NCBI RefSeq assembly: GCF_009857535.1
Contig: NZ_WWCS01000005.1
Location: forward strand, 1 to 64,000
Source: Duganella margarita
GTDB taxonomy: Bacteria; Pseudomonadota; Gammaproteobacteria; Burkholderiales; Burkholderiaceae_D
DNA: 64,000 nucleotides
Direction of reading: 5' to 3'
In this document: piece after piece, positions 16,832 through 27,450 of the stretch
Layout: each line of letters opens with the position of its first letter
Position numbering within the stretch: the stretch's first letter is position 1
The notes under the pieces: generated by a model
Told to the model about the DNA's origin: nothing
What the model saw: the letters and a program-made list of their open reading frames with translations, nothing else
The model's database searches: none
Translations under genes and position numbers: made by a program

Positions 16832-17625
16832 TGAACGCGCACATCGTGGTTTCGCAAGTCAACAAGGTGTTCCAGACCGCCGAGCGCGAGGTGGTGGCGC
16901 TCAAGGACATCAACCTGGAGATTCCGCAGGGCCAGTTCGTCTGCCTGCTGGGGCCGTCCGGCTGCGGCAAGTCGACCTTGCTGAACGCGGTGGCCGGCTT
17001 TGCGCCGCCGTCGTCCGGCAGCATCACCGCCGATGGCAAGCTGGTCACCGCGCCGGGTCCCGAGCGCGGCATGGTGTTCCAGGAATACGCGCTGTTTCCG
17101 TGGATGACGGTGGCCGACAACGTCGCCTTCGGCTTGCAGATCAAGGGCCAGCGCAGGGAGCAGATCGACACCACGGTCGACAAGCTGCTGACCATGCTGT
17201 CGCTGCAGGATTTCCGCAACCGCTATCCGAAAGACCTGTCCGGCGGCATGCGGCAGCGGGTGGCGATCGCCCGCGTGCTGGCGCTCGATTCGCCGATCAT
17301 GCTGATGGACGAACCGTTCGGCGCGCTCGACGCGCTCACGCGCCGCAACCTGCAGGACGAGCTGCTGCGCATCTGGGCCGAGCTGAAAAAGACCATCATC
17401 TTCGTCACCCACTCGATCGAGGAGGCGATTTACCTGGCCGACCGCATCGTGGTGATGACCTACCGCCCCGGCACCGTCAAGCGCGACCTGCTGGTGGAGC
17501 TGCCGCGCCTGCGCGACCCGGCCGCCGCCGAATTCAATGCGCTGAAACGCGAGCTGGGCCAGCTGGTGATGGAAGAACAGCAACGCCATCACCGCGACGA
17601 GCTGCGCCTGGCCGCCGTGGACTGA
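16831..17625 (+). CDS. ABC transporter ATP-binding protein, NitT/TauT type
   Basis: A 264-residue ABC ATPase with Walker A GPSGCGKST (43-51), Q-loop in VFQEYALFPW, signature LSGGMRQRVAIAR near 132-144, Walker B IMLMDEPFGALD near 153-164, and switch His in FVTHSIEEA. This is the NrtD/SsuB/TauB subfamily. It completes the operon begun by the binding protein. A gap of 22 bp separates it from the unrelated ccsA-like gene on the same strand, so read-through is possible. Confidence 0.94.
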   Translation: MNAHIVVSQVNKVFQTAEREVVALKDINLEIPQGQFVCLLGPSGCGKSTLLNAVAGFAPPSSGSITADGKLVTAPGPERGMVFQEYALFPWMTVADNVAFGLQIKGQRREQIDTTVDKLLTMLSLQDFRNRYPKDLSGGMRQRVAIARVLALDSPIMLMDEPFGALDALTRRNLQDELLRIWAELKKTIIFVTHSIEEAIYLADRIVVMTYRPGTVKRDLLVELPRLRDPAAAEFNALKRELGQLVMEEQQRHHRDELRLAAVD

Positions 17626-17647
17626 GGCGATAGTGTAAACTGCGGGG

Positions 17648-18451
17648 ATGCAGATCTATTCCTTTATCGCAGCCATTGCGCTGTACATCCTGTGCGCCGC
17701 GCTGCCATCGCGCCGTGGCGGTCTGATTTCAGCCGTTACCCTGGCCGCCTGGCTGCTGCACGGGGTCGGCCTGTGGGCCGACATTGCCGGCGGCGGCGAG
17801 CTGCGCTTCGGCTTTGCCGCCATGCTGTCGTCGGCGCTGTGGGTGTCGGTGGCCGCGTATTGGGTGGAAAACCGCAATTTCAGCCTGGACGGCATGCGCC
17901 GGCTGGTGATGCCGTTCGCCGCCGGCGCCGCCGCGCTGCAGCTGGTCTTCCCCGGCAACCTGGTGCCGCTGGAGGGCAAGTCGCCGCTGTTCGGCTGGCA
18001 TATCGCCATCGCCACCATGGCTTACAGCACCTTGACCATCGCCGCCTTCCACGCCGTGCTGATGGCCTTGCAGGAGTCGCGCCTGCATGCGCGCAGCGAC
18101 AAGAAATCCTTCCTGTCCGGCGCGCTGGACCAGCTGCCGGCGCTGCTGACCATGGAAAAGCTGTTGTTCCGCATGATCGGCTTCGGCTTTACTTTGCTGA
18201 GCCTGACCGTATTGTCTGGTATCGTGTTCTCGGAGCAGTTGTTCGGCCAGGCGCTGAAGTGGGATCACAAGTCGGTGTTTACGCTGCTGTCATGGGTGCT
18301 GTTCGCCGCGCTGCTGGCCGGCCGCCGGTTCCGCGGCTGGCGCGGCAAGACCGCGCTGAGCTTCACGCTGGCCGGGTTTGCGACGTTGTTGCTGGCGTAT
18401 GTCGGCAGCCGTTTTGTGTTTGAAGTGGTTTTGCATAAAGGTTGGGCATGA
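17648..18451 (+). CDS. CcsA/YpjD-like cytochrome c assembly-type membrane protein
   Basis: A 267-residue inner-membrane protein with about eight hydrophobic segments and the family feature LKWDHKSVFTLLSW near the C-terminus. Residues WHIAIATMAYSTLTIAAFHAVL near 119-140 contain His positions typical of haem-handling CcsA proteins, though YpjD itself is not shown to move haem. In related genomes this gene lies directly beside ffh and upstream of pilS/pilR; here only the pilS side is kept. Its stop overlaps the next gene's ATG (ATGA). Confidence 0.85.
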   Translation: MQIYSFIAAIALYILCAALPSRRGGLISAVTLAAWLLHGVGLWADIAGGGELRFGFAAMLSSALWVSVAAYWVENRNFSLDGMRRLVMPFAAGAAALQLVFPGNLVPLEGKSPLFGWHIAIATMAYSTLTIAAFHAVLMALQESRLHARSDKKSFLSGALDQLPALLTMEKLLFRMIGFGFTLLSLTVLSGIVFSEQLFGQALKWDHKSVFTLLSWVLFAALLAGRRFRGWRGKTALSFTLAGFATLLLAYVGSRFVFEVVLHKGWA

Positions 18452-18744
18452 GCCGTATTATTTTTTGGCTGGGACTGGTTTTTCTGGTGATTTTCGCGGT
18501 CCGCTCGAAGATCCGCGCGGCGCAGAAGCGCCATCAACAACAGTTCCGCCAGCCGCCGCAGCAGCAGGCGCAGCCGCAACCGGCGCCCACCTACAAGGCG
18601 CGCGCCGCCACCCAGGCCGCCAATGACGCCGAGGTGATGCTGCAATGCGCGCATTGCGGCGTGTTCTATCCTGCCTCGGAAACGGTGCAGGCCAACGGCC
18701 GCGACTATTGCAGCGCGGCCCATGCCGCACTGCCGTCCGCTTAG
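18448..18744 (+). CDS. Small PP0621-like protein with a membrane anchor and a cysteine motif
   Basis: A 98-residue protein. Residues 1-20 form one membrane segment (IIFWLGLVFLVIFAV), a Gln/Pro-rich linker follows (HQQQFRQPPQQQAQPQPAP), and the C-terminal 35 residues hold CAHCGVFYPASE...DYCSAAH, a potential metal-binding CxxC...C...H site. It matches the PP0621 family found between ccsA and pilS in many beta- and gammaproteobacteria; the function is unknown. The ATG at 18448 overlaps the stop of the ccsA-like gene. A TTG two codons upstream is a less likely start. Confidence 0.8.
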   Translation: MSRIIFWLGLVFLVIFAVRSKIRAAQKRHQQQFRQPPQQQAQPQPAPTYKARAATQAANDAEVMLQCAHCGVFYPASETVQANGRDYCSAAHAALPSA

Positions 18745-18766
18745 CGCGGCCTGTCCCCAGCACCCC

Positions 18767-20463
18767 ATGTTCGCGCGCCTGCAAGCCCTGACGGCCGACT
18801 CGCGCGCCACCTTCTGGCGTTCGCTGCAGACGCTCAGCGCCACCCGCGTGGTGATCGCGCTGGTGCTGCTGGTCTACCTGAGTTTCGACAGCCGCGGCCT
18901 GCACGCGGCCAGCCAGTACTTCTACCTGCAAATCTGCCTGGCCTACCTTGGACTGGCGCTCGGCTTCGCGCTGGCGGCGGTGTATGTGCAGCGCCGCTTC
19001 GTGGTGCAGCTGCTGGCGCAGATCGCCTGCGACCTGGCCATCATCTCGGTGCTGTACCTGGCCGGCGGCGGCATGCGCAGCGGGCTGGCGATCCTGTACC
19101 TGTTCCCGCTGGCCGGGCTGGCCATCCTGGCGCCGCTGGTGATCGCGCTGTTCTGCGCCTCGCTGGTGACCCTGTTCCTGCTGGGCGACAGCACCTGGCA
19201 AATCTTCCTGACCGATAACGACCGTGATGTGATGCAGGCCGGCCTGTACGGCGCCGCCTTCCTGTCGGCGGTGCTGGTGGTCAACCGCATGGCGGCCAAG
19301 CTGATCGGCCAGGAAGAACTGGCCAGCCGGCGCGGCGTTGAAATCAATGTGCAGCAGGCCGTCAACCGGCTGGTGATGGCGAACATCGGCGACGGCATCC
19401 TGGTGGTGGATGCGAATGGGCAGGTATTTGCCGGCAATCCGGCCGCGCAGCAGATGCTGGGGCTGGTCGGGCCGGAATTGACATTCAAGCTGTCGGCGGC
19501 CGCCTCGCTGTCGCCGCTGACGCAAGCGTACGAAGAGTGGCGCGCCGACGCCACCCGCTCGACCGCCTTCGTCACCATCAAGCCGTTCAATGACGCCGCG
19601 CTGGAGGGCCTGACCGCCGCCTGGAGCGCGCGCCGCGACCTGGCCGCGCATCTGAAGGTGCGCTTCGCCGCCGCCGACACCGACGGCCTGGGGGCCGAAC
19701 GCAGCGTGATCTTCCTGCAGGACGTGACCGCCATCGAGAACCAGGCGCAGCAGCTCAAGCTGGCGTCGATGGGGCGCCTGACCGCCAGCATCGCGCACGA
19801 GGTGCGCAATCCGTTGTCGGCGATCGGCCACGCCACCGCGCTGCTGGGCGAGGACCTGAGCGACCCGGTGCATCAGCGCCTGCTGAAGATCGTCGGCGAC
19901 AACGTGGCGCGCGTCAACCGCATGGTGGAGGACATCCTGCAACTGTCGCGCAAGGTGCAGCCGCACAGCGAGCCGCTGGCGCTGGATGGCTTTCTGGCCG
20001 AGCTGCGCAGCGAATTCATCGAGACCCACGGCCTGGCGCCGGACATCCTCGGTCTGACGGCGGCACCGGGCACGCAGGTGCGCTTCGATGCGCTGCACCT
20101 GCGCGAAGTGGTGCTCAACCTGCTCAACAACGCGGTGCGCTACGCCAGCGGCGGCCCGGACTCGATCCGGCTCAACGTGGTGCGCGACAGCGCGCAGCGG
20201 CTGGAACTGCACGTGCAGGACGACGGCCCCGGCATTTCGCCGGAAGTGCGGGCGCACTTGTTCGAGCCGTTTTACACCACCTCCAGCAAGGGCACCGGGC
20301 TGGGGCTGTATCTGGCGCGGGAATTGTGCTTGAATAACGAGGCGCGGCTGGACTATGAGTATCGTTTCGACAACCACACCGGCGCCGAGGGCAGCCCGTC
20401 GTTGAGCGGGCGCTTTGTCATCACCTTCGCCTGGCCGGGGCGCAAGCAAGGAAAGGCTGTCTG

Positions 20464-20464
<1 letters not shown>
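18767..20464 (+). CDS. pilS: PilS sensor histidine kinase
   Basis: PilS controls pilin transcription through PilR. The 565-residue protein has six membrane segments in residues about 25-185, a PAS-like region near 200-300 (VNRLVMANIGDGILVVDANGQV), the phosphoacceptor box SIAHEVRNPLSAIGHA, and ATPase motifs NLLNNAVRYA, DDGPGI and GTGLGLYLA. The start at 18767 (MFARLQALTADSRATF) is chosen over an in-frame ATG at 18722, which overlaps the preceding gene. The membrane domain, placement beside a sigma-54 activator, and neighbours ccsA-like and ampD all fit pilS. The stop overlaps the pilR start by one base. Confidence 0.88.
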
Positions 20465-21881
<1,417 letters not shown>

Positions 21882-21885
<4 letters not shown>

Positions 21886-22478
21886 GCGGGTTCGACGGCT
21901 GGCTGCCGCAGGCCACCCGCTACGACAGCCCCCACTTCGACGCCCGCCCGGGCCTGGTGCCGGCCGACATCACGCTGCTGGTGGTGCACAACATCTCGCT
22001 GCCGGGCGGCCAGTTCGGCGGCCCGCACGTGTCCGACCTGCTGACCGGCCGGATGGACTATAATGCTGACCCCTCGTTCGCCGACCTGCGCGGATTGAAG
22101 GTCTCCAGCCACTTTTTTATCCGCCGCGATGGCCGCGTCATGCAGTATGTTTCTGCCAACGACCGCGCCTGGCACGCGGGCCGCTCCTGTTTTCGCGGCC
22201 GCGAAAAATGCAATGACTTTTCAATCGGCGTGGAGCTGGAAGGCAGCGATGTGGTGGCGTTTGAAGCGGCGCAGTATGCGGCGCTGGCCGACCTGACGGT
22301 GGCGCTGAAGCGGCACTATCCGTTGACGGATATACAAGGCCACGAACACATCGCACCGGGTCGAAAAACCGACCCCGGGCCATTATTCGATTGGGAATAT
22401 TATCAAAATCTGCTTAAGAAAGAAGCAATGTTAGTAGCCGCTAGCGCTGAACTTGGCTTGCTGATAGGGCTTCCTTAA
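21882..22478 (+). CDS. ampD: AmpD, 1,6-anhydro-N-acetylmuramyl-L-alanine amidase
   Basis: AmpD is the cytoplasmic amidase that cleaves recycled anhydromuropeptides, and so also controls AmpC-type beta-lactamase induction. Of 198 residues, the zinc ligands are visible as VVHN near 35, HEH in GHEHIAP near 156, and DPGP in RKTDPGPLFDW. RAWHAGRS and CNDFSIGVELEG are also present. It starts with GTG overlapping the pilR stop, consistent with coupled translation. The last 20 residues (KKEAMLVAASAELGLLIGLP) extend past the usual end. No signal peptide is seen, as expected. Confidence 0.93.
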
Positions 22479-22518
22479 AGTCAAGAGCAAAATTGCTGGA
22501 AACATCAAAATTTCTCAC

Positions 22519-22547
22519 TTGCCGTGCTCCGGTGTGACCACTACAAT
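22519..22547 (+). promoter_or_regulatory. Predicted sigma-70 promoter of nrdAB
   Basis: TTGCCG (22519-22524), a 17-bp spacer and TACAAT (22542-22547) make a strong pair. The start point would be near 22554, leaving a leader of about 147 nt before nrdA. The -10 lies inside the upstream NrdR-type box. Confidence 0.65.
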
Positions 22548-22553
22548 CAGTGG
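22538..22553. promoter_or_regulatory. NrdR-type box 1, over the nrdA -10
   Basis: The 16-bp inverted repeat CCACTACAATCAGTGG fits the NrdR consensus acaCwAtATaTwGtgt at the outer arms (CACTA / AGTG), with mismatches in the middle. It covers the -10 hexamer of the predicted nrdA promoter. Confidence 0.6.
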
Positions 22554-22568
22554 ATAGGTTCTGGCCTG

Positions 22569-22584
22569 TCACTAGATCTAGTGG
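22569..22584. promoter_or_regulatory. NrdR-type box 2
   Basis: TCACTAGATCTAGTGG contains the perfect palindrome CACTAGATCTAGTG and matches the NrdR consensus closely. It starts 31 bp after box 1 (three helical turns), the spacing expected for paired NrdR sites, and lies just past the predicted transcription start. Confidence 0.7.
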
Positions 22585-22700
22585 TTCGCAAGACACTGAA
22601 TCTTAAACTGGTGGCAACTATGCCTGGTCGGTTTAACACGGTTTTTTTACACTACACACGCGGCGCAGCACTGACTGCACGTTGTTATCGGGGAGCTTAA

Positions 22701-25637
22701 ATGCAATCTACTCAAGACATCACCATCAACCCAGCGGTGGTACCAGCCGCCGCTGCGAGCACCGCCAGCAGCCCAGCCGTCGCTGCCAGCGCGCTCGGTG
22801 ATTACCGCATCATCCGCCGTAACGGCGCGGTCGTCGCGTTTGAACCGTCGAAAATTGCAGTGGCCGTGACCAAGGCCTTCCTGGCCGTCAACGGTGGCCA
22901 GGGCGCCGCCTCGGCCCGTATCCGCGAACTGGTGGAAGAGCTGACCGCCAGCGTGGTCGCCGCCCTGGTGCGCCGCCAGCCATCCGGCGGCACCTTCCAT
23001 ATCGAAGACGTGCAGGACCAGGTGGAACTGGCGCTGATGCGCTCGGGTGAACATGACGTCGCCCGCGCTTACGTGCTGTATCGCGCCAAGCACATGGAAG
23101 AGCGCCGCGCCGCCAAGGAAGCCCAGGGCGCCGCCGCCACCGTCAATGCGCCACAAATCAGCGTGCTGGAAAACGGCGAGCGCAAGCCGCTGGAACTGTC
23201 GCGCGTTACCGGCCTGATCAATGCTGCCTGCATCGGCCTGGAAAAACACGTGGATGCCGACGCCATCGTCGCTGAAACCCTGAAAAACCTGTACGACGGC
23301 GTGCCGGTCGAAGAGCTGCACAAATCCGCCATCCTGGCTGCCCGCGCGCTGATGGAAAAGGACCCGGCTTATTCGCAAGTGACCGCCCGCATCCTGCTGC
23401 ACACGATTCGTAAAGAAGTCTTCGGCAAGGAAGTGGCGCAAGCCAACGCCGCCGCCGAGTACGTGACCTACTTCCCGCAATATATCGCCAAAGGTATCGC
23501 CGCCGAGCTGCTGGACACCAAACTGGGCGAGTTCGACCTGGCGCGCCTGTCGAAAGCCCTGGTGGCCGACCGCGACCTGCAATTCGGCTACATCGGCCTG
23601 CAAACCCTGTACGACCGCTACTTCCTGCACATCCGCGACACCCGCATCGAAATGCCGCAGGCGTTCTACATGCGCGTCGCCATGGGCCTGGCCCTGAACG
23701 AAAGCGACCGCGAAGCACGCGCCATCGAGTTCTACAACCTGCTGTCGACCTTCGACTTCATGTCGTCGACGCCGACCCTGTTCAACTCGGGCACCCTGCG
23801 TTCGCAGCTGTCGTCGTGCTACCTGACCACCGTCTCGGACGACCTGGAAGGCATCTACGACGCGATTAAAGAAAACGCGCTGCTGGCGAAATTCGCCGGC
23901 GGTCTGGGCAACGACTGGACGCCAGTCCGTGCACTGGGCGCCCACATCAAGGGCACCAACGGCAAGTCGCAAGGTGTGGTGCCGTTCCTGAAAGTGGTCA
24001 ATGACACCGCCGTGGCGGTCAACCAGGGCGGCAAGCGCAAGGGCGCGGTCTGCGCCTACCTGGAAACCTGGCACATGGACATCGAAGAGTTCCTGGACCT
24101 GCGTAAAAACACCGGCGACGACCGCCGCCGCACCCACGACATGAACACCGCCAACTGGATTCCGGACATGTTCATGAAGCGCGTGATGGAAAAAGGCGAG
24201 TGGACCCTGTTCTCGCCATCCGACACCCCGGACCTGCACGACCTGGTCGGCAAGGCTTTCGAGAAAGCCTACCTGGGCTATGAAGCCAAGGCCGCCGCCG
24301 GCGAAATCCGCGTGTTCAAGAAAATCCAGGCGCTGGACCTGTGGCGCAAGATGCTGTCGATGCTGTTTGAAACCGGCCACCCATGGATCACCTTCAAAGA
24401 CCCATGCAACATCCGTTCGCCGCAGTCGCACGTGGGCATGGTGCACAGCTCGAACCTGTGCACCGAGATCACGCTGAACACCGGTCCGGACGAAATCGCG
24501 GTCTGCAACCTGGGCTCGGTCAACCTGCCGGCGCACATGAAAGAAGGCAAGCTGGACCACGTCAAGCTGCAGAAGACCATCCGCACCGCCATGCGCATGC
24601 TGGATAACGTCATCGATATCAACTACTACGCCGTCGAAAAAGCACGTAACGCCAATATGCGTCACCGTCCGGTCGGCCTGGGCGTGATGGGCTTCCAGGA
24701 CTGCCTGCACATGATGCGCGTGCCGTTCTCGTCGATGGAATCGGTGCAGTTCGCCGATACCTCGATGGAAGCCGTCTGCTACTACGCCTATCTGGCGTCG
24801 ACCGAACTGGCGGAAGAACGCGGCCACTACGCGTCGTACAAGGGTTCGCTGTGGGATCGCGGCATCCTGCCGCAGGACTCGATCAAGCTGCTGGCCGAAG
24901 AGCGCGGCGGCTATCTGGAGCAAGACCTGTCGTCGGCCATGGACTGGACCCCGGTGCGCGAGCGCATCGCCAAGTTCGGCATGCGTAACTCGAACTGCGT
25001 GGCAATCGCGCCGACCGCGACCATTTCGAACATCATCGGCGTGTCGGCTTGCATCGAACCGACCTTCCAGAACCTGTACGTGAAATCGAACCTGTCGGGC
25101 GAGTTCACCGAAATCAACGCCTACCTGGTGCGCGACCTGAAGGCGCGTGACCTGTGGGACGAAGTGATGATCGCCGACCTGAAATACTTCGACGGCTCGC
25201 TGGCCAAGATCGACCGCATCCCGAACGACCTGCGCGACATCTACGCCACCGCCTTTGAAGTGTCGCCAAGCTGGCTGGTGGAAGCGGCTTCGCGCCGTCA
25301 GAAGTGGATCGATCAGGCCCAATCGCTGAACATCTACATGGCTGGCGCTTCGGGCAAGAAACTGGACGAGACCTACAAGCTGGCCTGGCTGCGTGGCCTG
25401 AAAACCACCTACTACCTGCGCACCACCTCGGCCACCCATACCGAGAAGTCGACTTCCAAGACCGGCGCGCTGAACGCGGTGGCGGTGGACGGCGGCATGT
25501 CGGCCAGCGCCAAAGCGGCCGCCCCGGCGCCAGTCGCTCCGGTTGCAGCCGCAGCCGTGACGGCCGAAGCCGATGGCGAAGCCTGCTACCTGCGTCCAGG
25601 CGACGACGGTTTCGAGGAATGCGAAGCCTGCCAATAA
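22701..25637 (+). CDS. nrdA: Ribonucleotide reductase class Ia large subunit
   Basis: NrdA reduces ribonucleoside diphosphates using the radical supplied by NrdB. The 978-residue protein starts with about 30 Ala-rich residues, then an ATP-cone (YRIIRRNGAVVAFEPSKIAVAVTKAFLA), which carries the activity-control site. Active-site residues are C373 (QLSSCY), N585, C587 and E589 (NLCTEI), and C602 (AVCNLGSVN). The radical-transfer pair is Y904-Y905 (TYYLRT) and the C-terminal redox pair is C974/C977 (CEACQ). Two NrdR-type boxes overlie its promoter. nrdB follows after 112 bp that contain a dRS3-like hairpin. Confidence 0.96.
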   Translation: MQSTQDITINPAVVPAAAASTASSPAVAASALGDYRIIRRNGAVVAFEPSKIAVAVTKAFLAVNGGQGAASARIRELVEELTASVVAALVRRQPSGGTFHIEDVQDQVELALMRSGEHDVARAYVLYRAKHMEERRAAKEAQGAAATVNAPQISVLENGERKPLELSRVTGLINAACIGLEKHVDADAIVAETLKNLYDGVPVEELHKSAILAARALMEKDPAYSQVTARILLHTIRKEVFGKEVAQANAAAEYVTYFPQYIAKGIAAELLDTKLGEFDLARLSKALVADRDLQFGYIGLQTLYDRYFLHIRDTRIEMPQAFYMRVAMGLALNESDREARAIEFYNLLSTFDFMSSTPTLFNSGTLRSQLSSCYLTTVSDDLEGIYDAIKENALLAKFAGGLGNDWTPVRALGAHIKGTNGKSQGVVPFLKVVNDTAVAVNQGGKRKGAVCAYLETWHMDIEEFLDLRKNTGDDRRRTHDMNTANWIPDMFMKRVMEKGEWTLFSPSDTPDLHDLVGKAFEKAYLGYEAKAAAGEIRVFKKIQALDLWRKMLSMLFETGHPWITFKDPCNIRSPQSHVGMVHSSNLCTEITLNTGPDEIAVCNLGSVNLPAHMKEGKLDHVKLQKTIRTAMRMLDNVIDINYYAVEKARNANMRHRPVGLGVMGFQDCLHMMRVPFSSMESVQFADTSMEAVCYYAYLASTELAEERGHYASYKGSLWDRGILPQDSIKLLAEERGGYLEQDLSSAMDWTPVRERIAKFGMRNSNCVAIAPTATISNIIGVSACIEPTFQNLYVKSNLSGEFTEINAYLVRDLKARDLWDEVMIADLKYFDGSLAKIDRIPNDLRDIYATAFEVSPSWLVEAASRRQKWIDQAQSLNIYMAGASGKKLDETYKLAWLRGLKTTYYLRTTSATHTEKSTSKTGALNAVAVDGGMSASAKAAAPAPVAPVAAAAVTAEADGEACYLRPGDDGFEECEACQ

Positions 25638-25644
25638 ATCCCAC

Positions 25645-25707
25645 CGTCGTCCCCGCGCAGGCGGGGATCCATGCTAAGTATGGATTCCCGCCTGCGCGGG
25701 AATGACG
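25645..25707. repeat. dRS3-like inverted-dimer repeat between nrdA and nrdB
   Basis: A first arm GTCCCC-GCGCAGGC-GGGGAT (25649-25668) and a second arm ATTCCC-GCCTGCGC-GGGAAT (25684-25703) are reverse complements across a short ATGCTAAGTAT-like loop. They give a near-perfect stem of about 29 bp flanked by CGTC/GACG. In the nrdAB transcript this would be a very stable hairpin with no T-run after it. Confidence 0.85.
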
Positions 25708-25749
25708 GAGGTACTAATATATACAGATAGAATTTAGAAGGAATTAACT

Positions 25750-26859
25750 ATGTCGCTGTCCTGGGACGAAGAGGCCGCACCGGCCAAAAAAGCCATCAAC
25801 CAAGCCGCGCTGGAAAGCGAAGGCACGGCTGAGCAAGTCGCGCTGCGCGTCAACGCCGACGACAAGCGCATCATCAACGGCAAAACCGACGTCAACCAGC
25901 TGGTGCCGTTCAAGTACAAATGGGCCTGGGACAAATACCTGGCCGGCTGCGCCAACCACTGGATGCCGCAGGAAGTCAACATGCAGCGCGACATCGAGCT
26001 GTGGAAGAACCCGAACGGCCTGACCGACGACGAGCGTCGTCTGGTGAAGCGCAACCTGGGCTTCTTCGTCACCGCCGACTCGCTGGCCGCCAACAACATC
26101 GTGCTGGGCACCTATCGCCACATCACCGCGCCGGAGTGCCGCCAGTACCTGCTGCGCCAGGCATTCGAGGAAGCGATCCACACCCACGCCTACCAGTACA
26201 TCGTCGAATCGCTGGGCCTGGACGAGCAGGAGATCTTCAACGCCTACAACGAAGTCAAATCGATCCGTGACAAGGACGAGTTCCTGATCCCGTTCATCGA
26301 CACGCTGACCGACCCGGCCTTCACCACCGGCACCGTGGAAAACGACCAGAAACTGCTGAAATCGCTGATCGTGTTCGCCTGCCTGATGGAAGGCTTGTTC
26401 TTCTACGTCGGCTTCACCCAGATCCTGGCGCTGGGCCGCCAGAACAAGATGATGGGCGCCGCCGAGCAGTACCAGTACATCCTGCGCGACGAATCGATGC
26501 ACTGCAACTTCGGCATCGACCTGATCAACACCATCAAGATGGAAAACCCGCTGCTGTGGACGCCTGCGTTCAAGGAAGAGATCAAGCAGCTGTTCCTGCA
26601 GGCGGTGGATCTGGAGTACGCCTACGCCGAAGACACCATGCCACGCGGCGTGCTGGGCCTGAACGCCACCATGTTCAAAGGCTACCTGCGCTTCATCGCC
26701 AACCGCCGCGCTACCCAGATCGGCCTGGAAACGCTGTTCGATCAGGAAGAAAATCCATTCCCATGGATGAGCGAGATGATCGATCTGAAGAAAGAGCGTA
26801 ACTTCTTCGAAACCCGCGTCATCGAATACCAGACCGGCGGCGCGCTAAACTGGGATTAA
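25750..26859 (+). CDS. nrdB: Ribonucleotide reductase class Ia small subunit
   Basis: NrdB carries the diiron-tyrosyl radical needed by NrdA. The 369-residue protein shows the iron-ligand set: Asp in [10 protein letters not shown], Glu and His in [13 protein letters not shown] (with the nearby radical Tyr), Glu in [10 protein letters not shown], and Glu/His in [13 protein letters not shown]. The C-terminal tail ends [16 protein letters not shown], the peptide that docks to NrdA. AAGGA precedes the ATG. It shares the nrdA promoter unless the intervening repeat separates them, and a strong terminator follows 20 bp after the stop. Confidence 0.96.
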   Translation: MSLSWDEEAAPAKKAINQAALESEGTAEQVALRVNADDKRIINGKTDVNQLVPFKYKWAWDKYLAGCANHWMPQEVNMQRDIELWKNPNGLTDDERRLVKRNLGFFVTADSLAANNIVLGTYRHITAPECRQYLLRQAFEEAIHTHAYQYIVESLGLDEQEIFNAYNEVKSIRDKDEFLIPFIDTLTDPAFTTGTVENDQKLLKSLIVFACLMEGLFFYVGFTQILALGRQNKMMGAAEQYQYILRDESMHCNFGIDLINTIKMENPLLWTPAFKEEIKQLFLQAVDLEYAYAEDTMPRGVLGLNATMFKGYLRFIANRRATQIGLETLFDQEENPFPWMSEMIDLKKERNFFETRVIEYQTGGALNWD

Positions 26860-26879
26860 TCCCCAGTCGCACCTCCTCA

Positions 26880-26902
26880 AGCCCCGCATTGCGGGGCTTT
26901 TT
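26880..26902 (+). terminator. Rho-independent terminator of nrdAB
   Basis: AGCCCCGC / GCGGGGCT stem with an ATT loop, followed by T5. Confidence 0.9.
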
Positions 26903-26979
26903 CATTTGGGGTAGATCAATATCGGTTTTGCGGCTGGGCGTAAGAGTGATCTCTGGTGTAGCCACCGGGGAGAACGACT

Positions 26980-27450
26980 ATGGATAACTCTGAAGGGGTA
27001 CTGGCAAAAGAGCTGGAGTCTTTGCATGCGGAGCTGCGCGCGCTGATTGCCTCCAGCCGGCAGCGCTTGGCCGTAACGGTTAATGCAGAGCTGAGCCAGC
27101 TTTATTGGAGCGTAGGGCGGCGGTTGTCTGTAGAGGTGCTTGCAGGAGAGCGGGCCCGGTATGGCGTGCAACTGATGAAGCGATTGGGCGAGCGGCTTGA
27201 GCGGGAGTTTGGCCGGGGTTTTGAGGTGCAGAATCTGCGGCGGATGGTGCAGTTTTCACAGGCGTTTTCCAGAGCGGAAATTGTCGCACCACTGATGCGA
27301 CAATTGAGCTGGAGCCATTTTGTACTGCTGATTCCCATGAAGTCGGAAGCGGCTCGTATGTATTATGCTCAGCAAAGTGCTGCCGACTACTGGGGCGTGA
27401 TGGAGCTGCGTCGCCAGATTGAGCGGAAGCCGTACGAGCTAACGCACTAG
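26980..27450 (+). pseudogene. Truncated YhcG/DUF1016-family protein (N-terminal domain only)
   Basis: Codes for 156 residues matching the N-terminal helical domain of YhcG/DUF1016 proteins: LYWSVGRRLSVEVL, YGVQLMKRLGERLEREFGRGFEVQNLRRMVQFSQAF, and LSWSHFVLLIPMKSEAARMYYAQQ. Full-length relatives are near 350 residues and continue into a PD-(D/E)XK nuclease-like domain. Here the frame stops at RRQIERKPYELTH, just after the domain boundary, and runs 12 bp into the convergent monooxygenase gene. I read this as a remnant cut off by rearrangement; a stand-alone DUF1016_N protein is less likely. Confidence 0.75.

Noticed and set aside
22647..25634. A 995-codon open frame antisense to nrdA
   Set aside because: It mirrors nrdA codon bias (GC-rich third positions), is His/Gln/Val-rich, has no ribosome site and no family resemblance. 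nrdA itself has all catalytic motifs.
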